Positions 26,101 through 34,337 of a stretch of 64,000 nt of DNA are shown in pieces. A program made the translations under genes and the position numbers. The notes beneath the pieces were generated by a model. It saw only the letters and a program-made list of their open reading frames with translations, did not search any database and was not told the DNA's origin. The DNA lies in contig NZ_CP107968.1 in the NCBI RefSeq assembly GCF_036084755.1, positions 3,937,501 through 4,001,500 on the forward strand. The letters run 5' to 3'. The DNA is from Streptomyces sp. NBC_00370. Its GTDB lineage: Bacteria; Actinomycetota; Actinomycetes; Streptomycetales; Streptomycetaceae. Position 1 is the stretch's first letter. Each line of letters begins with the position of its first letter.

Positions 26101-26984
26101 GCCGCGCCCGAGCCGCCCACCGTGGAGGCGGTGTGGGTGCCGTGGCCCTGCCGGTCCTCGACGGTGTCCGAGTCGGTGAAGTTCTCGGTCGCGGCGACCC
26201 GGCCCTGGAGGTCGGGGTGTTCGAGGTCGGCGCCGGTGTCGAGCACGGCGACCTTCGTCCCCTTGCCGTCGTAACCCGCCGCCCACGCCTGCGGCGCGTT
26301 GACCTGCTTGGCCGACTGGTCCATCAGCGAGGTGACCTGGCCGTCGAGCCACACCTTCTTGAGCTGGGACGCGGCCCGGTTGCGGGGCGAGGTGACATCG
26401 GCCCAGAAGTCGGCCGCCTTGGTCTTGTCCGCCTTGAGCGCCACCCCGCCGATCGCGTCGAGGACGACCCCGCGCCGGGCGCCACGGGGGGTCACGGGCA
26501 GCTCGCGTGCGACGGACCCGGCGGGCGTGTCGTACGTGGCGATGAGCGGGATCGACGTGGCGTGCGCGTCGTCGTACCCCTGGCGGATCAGCCCGGTGAC
26601 GTTGAAGAGTTCGTCGTCCACCCTGCCGGACGCGATGGCGGCAGCCGCGCCCTCCGGGTAGACGTAGAGGTCGTCACCGCTCTGCCGGGTCTGCACGAGC
26701 GGCTGTGTGCCGTCCTCGCGGGGCAGTACGGTGGCGCTGCCGCGGCCCGAACTGTCCTCGCTGACCCGTACCTTGTCGCCGGTGACCAGGGTGACGGTGT
26801 GGCTCTGCCCGCTCTTGCGCTGCGCTGCCGCGCTGCCGACGACGGGTCTCTTGCCCGTCTCGCTGCTCTTTCCGGTCCCGTCGCTCACGCCGGCCCGTGG
26901 TGTGGCCACGGACGGCGCGACCGCGGTGACGGCCAGAACTGCGGCAGCCGCCGCCCCCAGGGCCGTTCGCGATATCAGGCGCAT
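23178..26984 (-). CDS. Secreted subtilisin-like serine peptidase (S8)
   Basis: 1268 residues. Signal peptide 1-29. Propeptide to about 220. Catalytic domain about 230-510 with the complete triad: D249 (VAVLDTGADLEHPDL), H281 (GHGTHTAS) and S453 (GTSMATPHVAGA). The remaining 750 residues include beta-rich domains and a PA-like segment (RGKIALVEVPDDGALGDV) that may help choose substrates. ATG 26984 has GGGGAGC eight bases upstream; the longer open frame upstream crosses the promoter of the divergent gene. Such large S8 proteases are common extracellular enzymes of Streptomyces. Confidence 0.95.
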   Translation of the reverse strand: MRLISRTALGAAAAAVLAVTAVAPSVATPRAGVSDGTGKSSETGKRPVVGSAAAQRKSGQSHTVTLVTGDKVRVSEDSSGRGSATVLPREDGTQPLVQTRQSGDDLYVYPEGAAAAIASGRVDDELFNVTGLIRQGYDDAHATSIPLIATYDTPAGSVARELPVTPRGARRGVVLDAIGGVALKADKTKAADFWADVTSPRNRAASQLKKVWLDGQVTSLMDQSAKQVNAPQAWAAGYDGKGTKVAVLDTGADLEHPDLQGRVAATENFTDSDTVEDRQGHGTHTASTVGGSGAASDGKEKGVAPGTDLMIGKVLNDSGSGLESWIIAGMQWAVDQKADVVSMSLGDPGLLDCTDPMSQATEELAHSKDTLFVIAAGNAGPGNNTVSSPGCAPSVLTVGAVDSADATASFSSRGPVLDAHTLKPEIAAPGVDILAANMGGRGVYAYRTMSGTSMATPHVAGAAAILKERHPDWSAQQLKAALVSSAQTDIPGDVRETGGGRLDVKAAIGQSVVGAPAIQGGSFNWPQDKSDRTSVDVPYTNFTGKPVKLNLSVGRVTGNDGTTVRSAVAKLGKSSVTVPAGATVKVPLAVDPVARLANGQYGDVTGRVLATGAGGVSVSTPFALYVQPTTVTLRVKLVDRTGKPAAGSSSLDVIGTDTATGESRFNEGATDQVFHLRPGAYFLSSFVVSPDTTDATGQQVGSVSYLGRPQFDLKRDTTLVLDARKAHRISVRTDRPSEVRTTTLNFARSWDNQWLHAGSVSGGRLVKDYYADVQDPAKDGEFEFGSYWRAYAPQFQKLTAVGGPELHPVTASVGSDNLDGTGEAQLVDAGKGTPAELTAAGVRGKIALVEVPDDGALGDVGTDALAAGAKAVVMHRPSAGRWQPAYGFAGGPLPTVAVEAAEAKALEAKLAAGQVTLRWKATATSPYVYNLGFPEDGTIGSDRTYHVRDGQLGRNDSTYNSMGVAADFIDGVGAYRPSGSGLISVSGIDLVAMPSTRAEYYTGDGTTWDHFVSSSFPFGEYMMSPARAYQPGKKVKESWYDGVIGPNAGVDATGAPALAAERQGNQIGFAPAMWSDTEHTAQPGSFGDAGSLLLRRNGEDFDSSGFPNGVFTVPADDAEYELISNNTKIGSSSASWQRSTDVVTDWTFRSHQDDSAFSQGIPLLFPRYDLPADGAKTLPAKDGLRIGLSVTGHAGYTPGAVVSAALSYSYDGGKTWTAAEVDRRKGAWTATVNHAGADSAAKVTLRTTLADANGNKVTQTVTDAYGLR

Positions 26985-27166
26985 CGATGTTGCTCCCCAA
27001 GTGAATCGGCAAAACGGCACAGAGGCCGTACGGCCGGGCGCTGTTGGTGCTGCGGTGGCGCCACACTCCCAGAGCGGTGGGGAGGACGGGGATGATGTCG
27101 CTGGCGGGTTTGCGCCGTGGCCACATCCCGCCACGGAGACGGGGAACGGCTGGTAGGAGGATCGAT

Positions 27167-27802
27167 ATGGTGGCATGGAAGGACCGTGCGGCCCTGGCGG
27201 CAGCGGTGCTGGGCACGCTGGAGGCGGCCTGCCCCGGCTCGCGGGCGACCCTGCTCGGCTCGCTCGCGGCCGGCACCGCCGACGCCTTCAGCGACATCGA
27301 CGTCGAGTGGGTCGTGCCCGACGCGCGCTTCCTGGCGAGTGTGACCGCGGCGCCGGAGACGCTGGCGCGTGTGCAGCCGGTCGCGGCCGTGCGCAGCGAC
27401 CCGGAGTTCCACCACTCGGACCGCAGGCGCCTGTTGTTCGTCCGCTTCGCCGGCGTATCGCTGTTCTGGCGGCTCGACCTCTCCGTACGGGCCGAGTCGG
27501 TCGCGGACGAGGCGGACTACGACGCGGACAACCCGGCGGCGCGGGCCGGGGAGGGCGAGTGGTCCCGGCCGGCGAGCGCGCTCGCGAACGCGCTCGGCGC
27601 GGTCAAGGCGGTGGGCCGCCGCAGGCCCGACGACGCGCGCGGCCTGCTGGACCGGGGCTTCGCCCGGATCGACGAGGACGACAGGGCCACCGGCGACTGG
27701 GCGGCGGACATCACCCGCCTCGCGAGGGCGGCGGCACGGCGCGACCCGGCACTGACCGAGCTGTCCGGGCAGATCATCGCGCTGGCGGACGGGACGACAT
27801 AG
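27167..27802 (+). CDS. Nucleotidyltransferase-like protein
   Basis: 211 residues. The N-terminus has the polymerase-beta-type signature LLGSLAAGTADAFSDIDVEW (GS, then Asp-x-Asp), and a third acidic position may lie in FWRLDLSV. Helical C-terminus. Proteins of this kind transfer a nucleotide to small molecules, RNA or proteins; the target is unknown. ATG 27167 has a perfect AGGAGG seven bases upstream. Divergent from the S8 peptidase, ending at a bidirectional terminator. Confidence 0.85.
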   Translation: MVAWKDRAALAAAVLGTLEAACPGSRATLLGSLAAGTADAFSDIDVEWVVPDARFLASVTAAPETLARVQPVAAVRSDPEFHHSDRRRLLFVRFAGVSLFWRLDLSVRAESVADEADYDADNPAARAGEGEWSRPASALANALGAVKAVGRRRPDDARGLLDRGFARIDEDDRATGDWAADITRLARAAARRDPALTELSGQIIALADGTT

Positions 27803-27834
27803 GCCCTGCCCGGCTTCCGCGCCGGACAGGGCCT
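27801..27834. terminator. Bidirectional hairpin terminator
   Basis: AGGCCCTG and CAGGGCCT arms, with an inner CCGGC/GCCGG stem and loop TTCCGC, between convergent stops at 27802 and 27851. It overlaps the nucleotidyltransferase stop codon. Confidence 0.8.
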
Positions 27835-27850
27835 TCACTCACACCGCGAA

Positions 27851-29293
27851 CTAGACCGAGAACTTCACAGCTTCCAGGTACGTGTCGTTGCGCAGCGTGC
27901 CGCCGAAGATGTAGTTGGGCCGAGGGTCGGCGCAACCGAAGCCGCCCCACTCGGCGTTGTGAAGACGAGCCACCTGGCAGACCTGGCCGGAGCCGACGTT
28001 GATGGCGAAGCCCGACATGTTCGGCGCGCCCCGCTTCGAGCTGCCGATGTAGAGGTCCTTGCCCTCGGTGACCGGCGACCACGGCGTCTTCCACTGGCCG
28101 TTGCCGTCGGTCGACTTGGGGTTGTGGACGAAGGCGTTGGCGCCCGAGCCACCGACGCCGTGGACCGCGATGTTGACGGCCTTGATGGCCAGGTTCCGGC
28201 CGGAGGTGCCCGCCATCGTGCCGTCGCAGACGGGCTTCTGCCAGCCCTGTCCAGAGACGTACGCGCGGTAGCAGATGTGCCGGCCCGAAGGGTCGTTCTT
28301 GGCAAGGCGGTTGACGGCCGTGGCTGCGGTGTCCTGCTTCGGCTTCGCCGTCACGGTCGCCGTGGCCTGCGGGGGTCGCGCCGTGATGGTGACGACGCCG
28401 GCGCCTGTCTTCTCCGTGTCCACCTTCTTGTGCTTCGGCTTCGGCTTCGGCTTGGCCGAGGGCGAGGGTGAGGTGCTGGGCTCCGGCGGCACCATGATCG
28501 GGCTGACGGAGTGGGTCGGTCTCGGCTTCTTGCTGGGGATGTCGCTCGTCGCACTGCTGGAACGGGCGCTCTGCTTCTCGTCCCCGCCGCCGCTGCCCAG
28601 CATGACCAGCGGAATGATGACGAGGGCGGCCACGAGGAGTGCCACGGGACCGACGAAGAAGGGCCGGTTGAGCAGGCCGGGCGACTTGTACTCGTCGTCC
28701 GACTGACGCGAGTCGTTTCTACGGATGATCATCGGAGGCGGCCCGCCGGCCGACCCGGCACCGGCCCCTGCACCGGCGGCCAGTGGCAGTTCGTTTCGGT
28801 CGTCCTCGTCCTCTTCCTCCTCCTCTTCTTCTTCATGTTGGTGAGCGAAGTCGTCGGCAGGTCCGAAATCGTCGTCCACGAGGTCGTCCTCGACGGGCAA
28901 CGGCACCGGTTCCGGTGCGGGCAGGGCCTGTTCGACAGGTACGGGCGCCGGTTCCGGCGCCGGCTGTTCTTCCTGCGCCTCGGTCGGTTCCTGCTGGTCC
29001 AGCAGCCTGCTCGAACCGTCGGGGGTGACCTCGACGTACGCCACGTACCCCGCGGAGGGATCGGAGATGGCCGCCGTCACGGGTGTGTCACGGTCGCGTG
29101 CGTTGCGGTGCAGTGTGTCGAGGATCGCGGCGTCGACCGCCTCGCCCTCCGCCGCCTCCACTGGTTCGCCGTCGATCGCGGCGGAGCCGTCGCCGGTGAT
29201 GACCACGGCGAAATGGGGCAACGGCTGTGGTGCCGCGGGTACGGAGCGGTCGCCTCCTGTGCTCGGCTCGTCCGTCTCTTCACCCTCGCTCAT
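27851..29293 (-). CDS. Membrane-anchored protein with shared N-terminal domain and ChW-like repeats
   Basis: 480 residues. Residues 27-98 form a small domain (VITGDGSAAIDGEP, LDTLHR, VTPDGSS) clearly homologous to residues 3-75 of the TPR protein at 48930. An acidic/proline linker follows, with a run of Glu at 154-161. One membrane helix lies at 211-232, then a Ser/Pro/Lys linker. The outer domain (340-480) contains YVSGQGWQKPVCDGTMAGTS and NLAIKAVNIAV, the pattern of clostridial hydrophobic-W (ChW) repeats, which occur in surface and carbohydrate-associated proteins. ATG 29293 is chosen. The TGAACC-N16-CGTTG promoter motif lies 73-97 bases upstream, so it belongs to the secretion-locus regulon. 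Confidence 0.85.
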   Translation of the reverse strand: MSEGEETDEPSTGGDRSVPAAPQPLPHFAVVITGDGSAAIDGEPVEAAEGEAVDAAILDTLHRNARDRDTPVTAAISDPSAGYVAYVEVTPDGSSRLLDQQEPTEAQEEQPAPEPAPVPVEQALPAPEPVPLPVEDDLVDDDFGPADDFAHQHEEEEEEEEDEDDRNELPLAAGAGAGAGSAGGPPPMIIRRNDSRQSDDEYKSPGLLNRPFFVGPVALLVAALVIIPLVMLGSGGGDEKQSARSSSATSDIPSKKPRPTHSVSPIMVPPEPSTSPSPSAKPKPKPKHKKVDTEKTGAGVVTITARPPQATATVTAKPKQDTAATAVNRLAKNDPSGRHICYRAYVSGQGWQKPVCDGTMAGTSGRNLAIKAVNIAVHGVGGSGANAFVHNPKSTDGNGQWKTPWSPVTEGKDLYIGSSKRGAPNMSGFAINVGSGQVCQVARLHNAEWGGFGCADPRPNYIFGGTLRNDTYLEAVKFSV

Positions 29294-29365
29294 ACGCACC
29301 CCTTTCCTTGGGACAAGGGCCGCTCGGCCCGGTTGGGTCCGCACACGGCGAACCCTGCGTACCGC

Positions 29366-29390
29366 AACGCACACCGCGCGGGAACGGTTC
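29366..29390 (-). promoter_or_regulatory. ECF-type promoter motif for the ChW-repeat gene
   Basis: On the minus strand: TTGAACCGTTCC, 16 bases after GAACC to CGTTGCG. Predicted start point is about 66 bases before the ATG at 29293. One of eight near-identical motifs that precede transcription units in this locus. Confidence 0.7.
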
Positions 29391-29515
29391 AATTCCGGGA
29401 CCGCGAGCCCGAAGATGTCGGGGACATGGCGGCCCGGTAACGATCACCGGGGACGGAACTAGACATTCCGTCAAGGCGGTGCGAGGGGCTCTCCGCGCTC
29501 AGTAGAGTCCGCGAT

Positions 29516-32500
29516 GTGAACGCCTATACGAATTCCGTACGCTTCGCCGTGCTGGGGCCGGTCCGGGCGTGGCGCGGTGAACGAGAGCTGGACCTCGGCT
29601 CGCCCCAGCAGCGAGCCGTGCTGGTGGCACTGCTGTTACGCAGAGGACGACCCGCCACTCTCGAAGAACTCCTCGACGCCGTCTGGGGCGAGGAACGCCC
29701 GGCGGCGGCCGTGTCCGTCCTGCGTACGTACGTGTCGCGGCTGCGCAAGGTTCTGGAGGCCGGCAGGGAAGCGGCCGACACCCCGCGGATGATCGTCTCC
29801 GTCGGCGACGGCTATCTCGCCAGGTTCCCCGAAGAGTGCCTGGATCTGGCCGTGTTCGAGCAACAGGTCACAGCGGCGAAGAAGCTCCGTGCCGCCGGCG
29901 AGCTGACCGAGGCAGGCGAACTGCTGCACACCGCGCTCGCCGGATGGCAGGGCCCCGCGCTCGCCGGAGTCCCGGGTCCGATGGCCGAGTCGGAGCGTTC
30001 CTGGCTGAGCGAGGAGCGGCTGACCGCACTGGAGACCCGGTTGGACGTCGACGTCGAACTCGGCCGCCACGAAGAGGTGATCGCCGAACTGATCTCGCTC
30101 ACCGGCCAGTACCCCCTGCGGGAACAGCAGTGCCAACTGCTCATGCTGGCGCTGTACCGGTCCGGCAGACAGGCCGAGGCCCTTGCCGTCTACCGCAGCA
30201 CCCGGCGCACCCTGATCGCCGAGCTGGGCATCGAACCCGGCGCGGCGCTGCGGGAGATGCACGACCGCATACTCACCGCCGACGCCTCTCTCGTCCCCGG
30301 ACCGCCACGGCGCTCCGACCCGCCGGACGAACCCGAAGGCCCGGTGGTGCCGCAGCCCGCGAGGCCTGCCCAACTCCCCGCCGACCTGCCCACCTTCGCG
30401 GGCCGACACACCGAACTCGACCGCACGCGCGCCTTGTTGCCGAGGAACGGGCACGCACCGACGACGGTGGTGATCAGTGCCATCGGCGGCATGGCGGGCA
30501 TCGGCAAGACCACCCTGGCCGTGCACTGGGCCCATGAGATCGCCGGCCGCTTCCCCGACGGGCAGCTCTACATCAACCTCCGCGGCTTCGACCCGACCGG
30601 CTCGGTCGTGACACCGGACGAGGCCATCCGTACCTTCCTCGACGCGCTCGGGGTCCCCCCGATGCGCATCCCGGCGGGACTCGCGGCCCAGGCTGCGCTG
30701 TACCGCAGCATGCTCGTCGACCGCCGGGTGCTGGTCCTCCTCGACAACGCGCGCGACACCGACCAGGTCCGCCCGCTGCTGCCGGGCTCCCCCGGCTGCG
30801 TGGTCATCGTCACCAGCCGCAACCAGCTCACCGGCCTGATCGCCGGTGAGGGCGCCCATCCGCTGACGCTGGACCAGCTGACACCCGCCGAGGCGCACGA
30901 CCTGCTGGCGCGCCGCCTCGGCACCGGACGGCTGGCGGCCGAGCCGCAGGCGGCCGACGAGATCATCGTGCGCTGCGCCCGGCTGCCGCTGGCCCTCGCC
31001 ATCGTCGCCGCCCACGCGGCCGCGTACCCCGGCTTCCCGCTCAGCGCCATCGCCGAGGAACTGCGCGACAGCAACGGCAGCCTCGACGCCTTCGCGGGCG
31101 GCGACGACCTCACCACCGACGTACGGGCCGTCTTCTCCTGGTCGTACAAAGCGCTGTCGGACCCGGCGGCGCGGCTGTTCCGGCTGCTGGGCCTGCACTC
31201 CGGCCCCGACATCTCCTCGCCGGCCGCCGCCGCGCTCGCCGGGCTCCCGCTGCGCGAAACCCGCGCCCTGCTGGGCGAGTTGACCCGTGCCCATCTGCTC
31301 ACCGAGCACTTCCCCGGCCGCTACACACTCCACGACCTGCTCCGTGTCTACGCCACCGAACGCGTCGGCGCGGAGGAGGAGCCGCAGGAGCGGGACCGGG
31401 CCGTCGAGCGGCTGCTCGCCTGGTATCTGCACACCGCCGACGCGGCGTACACGTACATCACACCGCGCCGCCGCCGGATCCGGCTCGAACCCCTGCCCGC
31501 GTCGTGCCTGCCGCTGGAGTTCAGCACGCACGAGCAGGCGCTGGACTGGTGCGAGACCGAGCGGGCCAATCTGGTCACCGCGGTGAACCAGGCCGCCACG
31601 TCCGGGCACCCGGGCATCGCATGGCGGCTGCCCGCCGTCCTGTGGGGTTTCTTCTACCTCCGCAGCCATCTGCACGACTGGGTCGACACCGCGGCCGTCG
31701 GACTCGCCGCCGCCCGCGCCGCCCAGCACCGCTGGGGCGAGGCGCAGGCCCTCGCGGACATGGCCGCCGCGCTGCGCAGCGCGGGCCGGCTCGACGAGGC
31801 CATCGACCATCTGTGGCAGGCGATGATCGCCTACCGGGAGCTGGGGGACGCGGACGGCCGCGGCTCTGCCGTGGCCAACCTCGGCGACGTCTACCTGCAG
31901 ACCGGGCAGTTCGCCAAGGCGCTGGAGTACACCCGTCGTGGCCTGGTCATCGAGCGGGCCGTCGGCACCGTCTGGGGCGAGGGGATCCTGCTGAGCAACC
32001 TGGGCGACGCCTACCAGGGGCTCGGCAGGTTCGACGAGGCCCTGGAGTGCATGGAGCAGTCGCTGACCATCCTGCGCGACAGCGGTAACAGCTGGGTGGA
32101 GGGCGTCGCGCTCGACATCCTCGGCACGATCCACCGCAAGCTCGGCCGGTACGACGAGTCGATGGCGTTCTACGAGCAGGCGCTCGCCACCCACCGGGCC
32201 GTCGGCAACCGGTGGGGCGAGGGTCATACGCTGGGCCATCTCGGCGACGTCCATCTGGAGGCCGACCAGCCGGAGGCCGCGCGGGTGAGCTGGCGCCAAG
32301 CGCTCGCGATCTTCGCGGACTTCAACCACCCGGACGCCGAACAGGTCCGCGAACGGCTCGGCCGGCTGGCGAACACAACGCGGGAGAGCACAACGGCGGA
32401 CGGCTCCACGGACCCGGCAAACGGGCCCGTGGGCGTGGTAAACGGTCACGTCGGCCGCACAAACGGTCACACCGATGCGGCCGGCGGGTCCGGCGCGGTG

Positions 32501-32554
32501 GACGGACCGCCCGAAGCGCGCGCCAGGAGCGCAGCGCATCGACGGACCGCCTGA
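29516..32554 (+). CDS. SARP/AfsR-like regulator (BTAD, NB-ARC, TPR)
   Basis: 1012 residues in AfsR order. OmpR-type winged helix about 10-105 (RFAVLGPVRAWRGERELDLG). Bacterial transcriptional activator domain about 105-255. STAND/NB-ARC ATPase about 290-620 (P-loop GMAGIGKTTLAVHW, Walker B RVLVLLDNARD, later LPLALAIVAAHAA). C-terminal tetratricopeptide repeats follow (NLGDVYLQTGQFAKALEYTR and relatives). Codon 41 is TTA, so translation likely needs the bldA tRNA. GTG 29516 has only a weak ribosome binding site. It lies beside and divergent from the ChW gene; whether it controls the secretion locus is open. Confidence 0.95.
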   Translation: MNAYTNSVRFAVLGPVRAWRGERELDLGSPQQRAVLVALLLRRGRPATLEELLDAVWGEERPAAAVSVLRTYVSRLRKVLEAGREAADTPRMIVSVGDGYLARFPEECLDLAVFEQQVTAAKKLRAAGELTEAGELLHTALAGWQGPALAGVPGPMAESERSWLSEERLTALETRLDVDVELGRHEEVIAELISLTGQYPLREQQCQLLMLALYRSGRQAEALAVYRSTRRTLIAELGIEPGAALREMHDRILTADASLVPGPPRRSDPPDEPEGPVVPQPARPAQLPADLPTFAGRHTELDRTRALLPRNGHAPTTVVISAIGGMAGIGKTTLAVHWAHEIAGRFPDGQLYINLRGFDPTGSVVTPDEAIRTFLDALGVPPMRIPAGLAAQAALYRSMLVDRRVLVLLDNARDTDQVRPLLPGSPGCVVIVTSRNQLTGLIAGEGAHPLTLDQLTPAEAHDLLARRLGTGRLAAEPQAADEIIVRCARLPLALAIVAAHAAAYPGFPLSAIAEELRDSNGSLDAFAGGDDLTTDVRAVFSWSYKALSDPAARLFRLLGLHSGPDISSPAAAALAGLPLRETRALLGELTRAHLLTEHFPGRYTLHDLLRVYATERVGAEEEPQERDRAVERLLAWYLHTADAAYTYITPRRRRIRLEPLPASCLPLEFSTHEQALDWCETERANLVTAVNQAATSGHPGIAWRLPAVLWGFFYLRSHLHDWVDTAAVGLAAARAAQHRWGEAQALADMAAALRSAGRLDEAIDHLWQAMIAYRELGDADGRGSAVANLGDVYLQTGQFAKALEYTRRGLVIERAVGTVWGEGILLSNLGDAYQGLGRFDEALECMEQSLTILRDSGNSWVEGVALDILGTIHRKLGRYDESMAFYEQALATHRAVGNRWGEGHTLGHLGDVHLEADQPEAARVSWRQALAIFADFNHPDAEQVRERLGRLANTTRESTTADGSTDPANGPVGVVNGHVGRTNGHTDAAGGSGAVDGPPEARARSAAHRRTA

Positions 32555-32576
32555 CATGATTTCCCCTTTACCGTGG

Positions 32577-32608
32577 CTCGCCGTGGTCCCGGAGCGGACC
32601 ACGGCGAG
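32577..32608. terminator. Strong hairpin after the SARP gene
   Basis: Perfect 13-base-pair stem (32577-32589 with 32596-32608), loop CGGAGC. It would terminate the SARP transcript. It would also be met almost at once by any minus-strand transcript from the promoter motif at 32624-32648. Confidence 0.75.
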
Positions 32609-32623
32609 CTTGCACTTCGGTAC

Positions 32624-32648
32624 AACGGATCACCGGCGGAAACGGTTC
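32624..32648 (-). promoter_or_regulatory. ECF-type promoter motif without an obvious downstream gene
   Basis: Minus strand TTGAACC, 16 bases, CGTTGTA: identical spacing to the sites before the secretion-locus genes. It points leftwards into the terminator hairpin and then antisense to the SARP gene. It could drive a short hairpin RNA or an antisense transcript. Confidence 0.5.
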
Positions 32649-32658
32649 AACCGCCAGG

Positions 32659-34230
32659 TCAGCCCGCGTCGTGATAGGCGCGGCCACTGGCGTTGGGTGT
32701 CGTGCCGTTGTAAAGACCCGTCGGGCTGGTCACGGTGGAGAGGGTGAACCAGGCGTAGCGCTCCATGAAGTCAAGACTGTTCAGCATTTGCGTCGATGAC
32801 TTGATGAAGTCGGTCTGCTCCTGCTCGCTGGGATACCGAGCCGGGCCCTTGGACCAGTCGATCAGGCCGTATTCGGTCAGCCAGATCGGCTTGTGGTAGC
32901 GGTCGTGCACCGCCTGGAGGTAGCCGCGCAGCTGGTTGGCGGCGTCCGGGCCGAAGTCGGACCCGTACCAGTGCAGGGGGATGAAGTCGACGCGCAGATT
33001 GCGCTGCTGCGCTCCCTGCATGAAGCGGTCCAGCCAGCCGCCGGGGACGTCTCCGCCGTACGAGACGGCGGGTGCGCCGAGCCGCAGCCCGGTGGACTGC
33101 AGCCGGGGCCACAGGTCCAGGGCCTGCTCGGGGGACATGTTGGCCTGCGTGCCCGAGTCGGGCTCGTTGAAGCCGAGCAGCTCCGTGCCCTCCTGGCGGG
33201 CATGGTTCAGTTCGTCGTCGGTGACCGAGCCGGGGCCCCAGATCATCGGGACGTACTCGACACCGTTCGGCTTGGCCACAGCGCCACTGGACGAGGCCCA
33301 GTTGTAGTACCAGGACGCACCGGAGTCGGCGAGGGCCTGGGAGGCGCCGTCGACCGGGTTGAGGCTGACACCCTTACGGTGCGACGCCGGCGCCACCGGG
33401 GCGGGCGGCGGCGGGTTGTTGACGACGGGGGCGGGCGCCGGGGCGCTGCCGGTCCCGAACGACACCGTCAGACCACTGCACTTGGTGCACTGGTACATCA
33501 CCTTGTTGCCCGCCTCGGCGTCCTGCTTGGACCAGGCGTACGCGGTGGGGCACTTCTGGTTGATCATGTCGCTGTACGGCGTCTTGGCGTCCCGGTTCGG
33601 GTTGACGCACACCAGCGACTTGCCCGTGGCCTGGTCCTTCTGCAGGTTGTCGGCCGGGCAGGCGGACAGCAGATCCTCGGGGCAGCCCGCCACGGCGCAC
33701 TCGCCGCTCGCGGGTGGTGCCACGTCGTTGGGGGTGATGGTGACAGGGGCCGATACGGCGTTGACGTAGCTCACGTCGTACCAGGGCGCCAGGGAGTCGG
33801 CCGGGTCGAAGTTGAACTCGGCGAGGCTCGCGGGCTGTTCGCCGAGCGAGCAGTGGTCCACGAAGGGCCCGCAGTCACCGACGGCACAGTGGAACGTGCT
33901 GCCGTTGTCACCGGAGCAGCCCTGGCGGGCGAAGAACGTGCCGCGCCAGTGCCCGGCACCCTCCCGCTCGGGAATGGTGATGGTGGCGGCCTGGCCGGGG
34001 TCGAGCGTCGGCAGCCCGGTGAGCTCGGCCGAACCGTCGGCGTTGACCCTGCTGCCGACCCAGATCCGGCCGTCCGTCTTGTTCTGCAGGGTGATGGTGT
34101 GGTCGGCGACGGCACCGGCCGCTGCGATGCTCCCGCTGTCGGAGCGGTGCGTCTGGATCGCTACGGCGGTGCCTGTCACACCGACGATGACCAGCAGCAG
34201 CGCCAGCAGGAATGATGTGCGTCTGCGCAT
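32659..34230 (-). CDS. Secreted thaumatin-like/GH128 (beta-1,3-glucanase) fusion protein
   Basis: 523 residues. An N-terminal signal anchor (5-27) precedes a thaumatin-family domain at about 43-260: TLQNKTDGRIWVGSR, GDCGPF, PASLAEFNFDPADSLAPWYDV, GCPEDLLSACP and 11 cysteines. After a proline hinge (263-282), a GH128-type TIM barrel fills 287-523 with SWYYNWA, both catalytic glutamates (LLGFNEPD E356; IWLTEYG E453) and ERYAWF. Both modules act on or bind fungal-type beta-1,3-glucan, so the product is a likely antifungal or fungal-wall-degrading enzyme. Its upstream region carries TGAACC-N16-CGTCGTG, the motif shared with the secretion operon. Confidence 0.9.
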   Translation of the reverse strand: MRRRTSFLLALLLVIVGVTGTAVAIQTHRSDSGSIAAAGAVADHTITLQNKTDGRIWVGSRVNADGSAELTGLPTLDPGQAATITIPEREGAGHWRGTFFARQGCSGDNGSTFHCAVGDCGPFVDHCSLGEQPASLAEFNFDPADSLAPWYDVSYVNAVSAPVTITPNDVAPPASGECAVAGCPEDLLSACPADNLQKDQATGKSLVCVNPNRDAKTPYSDMINQKCPTAYAWSKQDAEAGNKVMYQCTKCSGLTVSFGTGSAPAPAPVVNNPPPPAPVAPASHRKGVSLNPVDGASQALADSGASWYYNWASSSGAVAKPNGVEYVPMIWGPGSVTDDELNHARQEGTELLGFNEPDSGTQANMSPEQALDLWPRLQSTGLRLGAPAVSYGGDVPGGWLDRFMQGAQQRNLRVDFIPLHWYGSDFGPDAANQLRGYLQAVHDRYHKPIWLTEYGLIDWSKGPARYPSEQEQTDFIKSSTQMLNSLDFMERYAWFTLSTVTSPTGLYNGTTPNASGRAYHDAG

Positions 34231-34291
34231 AGAGCGTGCCTCTCCATTGGGCTTACGCGGGTTGGTTGATCGATTTCGCTTGCGCAGGCAC

Positions 34292-34316
34292 GACGGATGG
34301 GCGGGGTGGTTGGTTC
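34292..34316 (-). promoter_or_regulatory. ECF-type promoter motif for the thaumatin-GH128 gene
   Basis: Minus strand ATGAACC, 16 bases, CGTCGTG, about 62 bases before the start at 34230. The -10-like element is CGTC rather than CGTT. Confidence 0.65.
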
Positions 34317-34337
34317 ATCCGGTGACGGATGTCATGC

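Noticed and set aside
29636..32602. 988-codon minus-strand open frame opposite the SARP gene, downstream of a promoter motif
   Set aside because: No domains, shadow-like composition and a terminator hairpin just past its start. I keep only the promoter motif as a possible RNA start.
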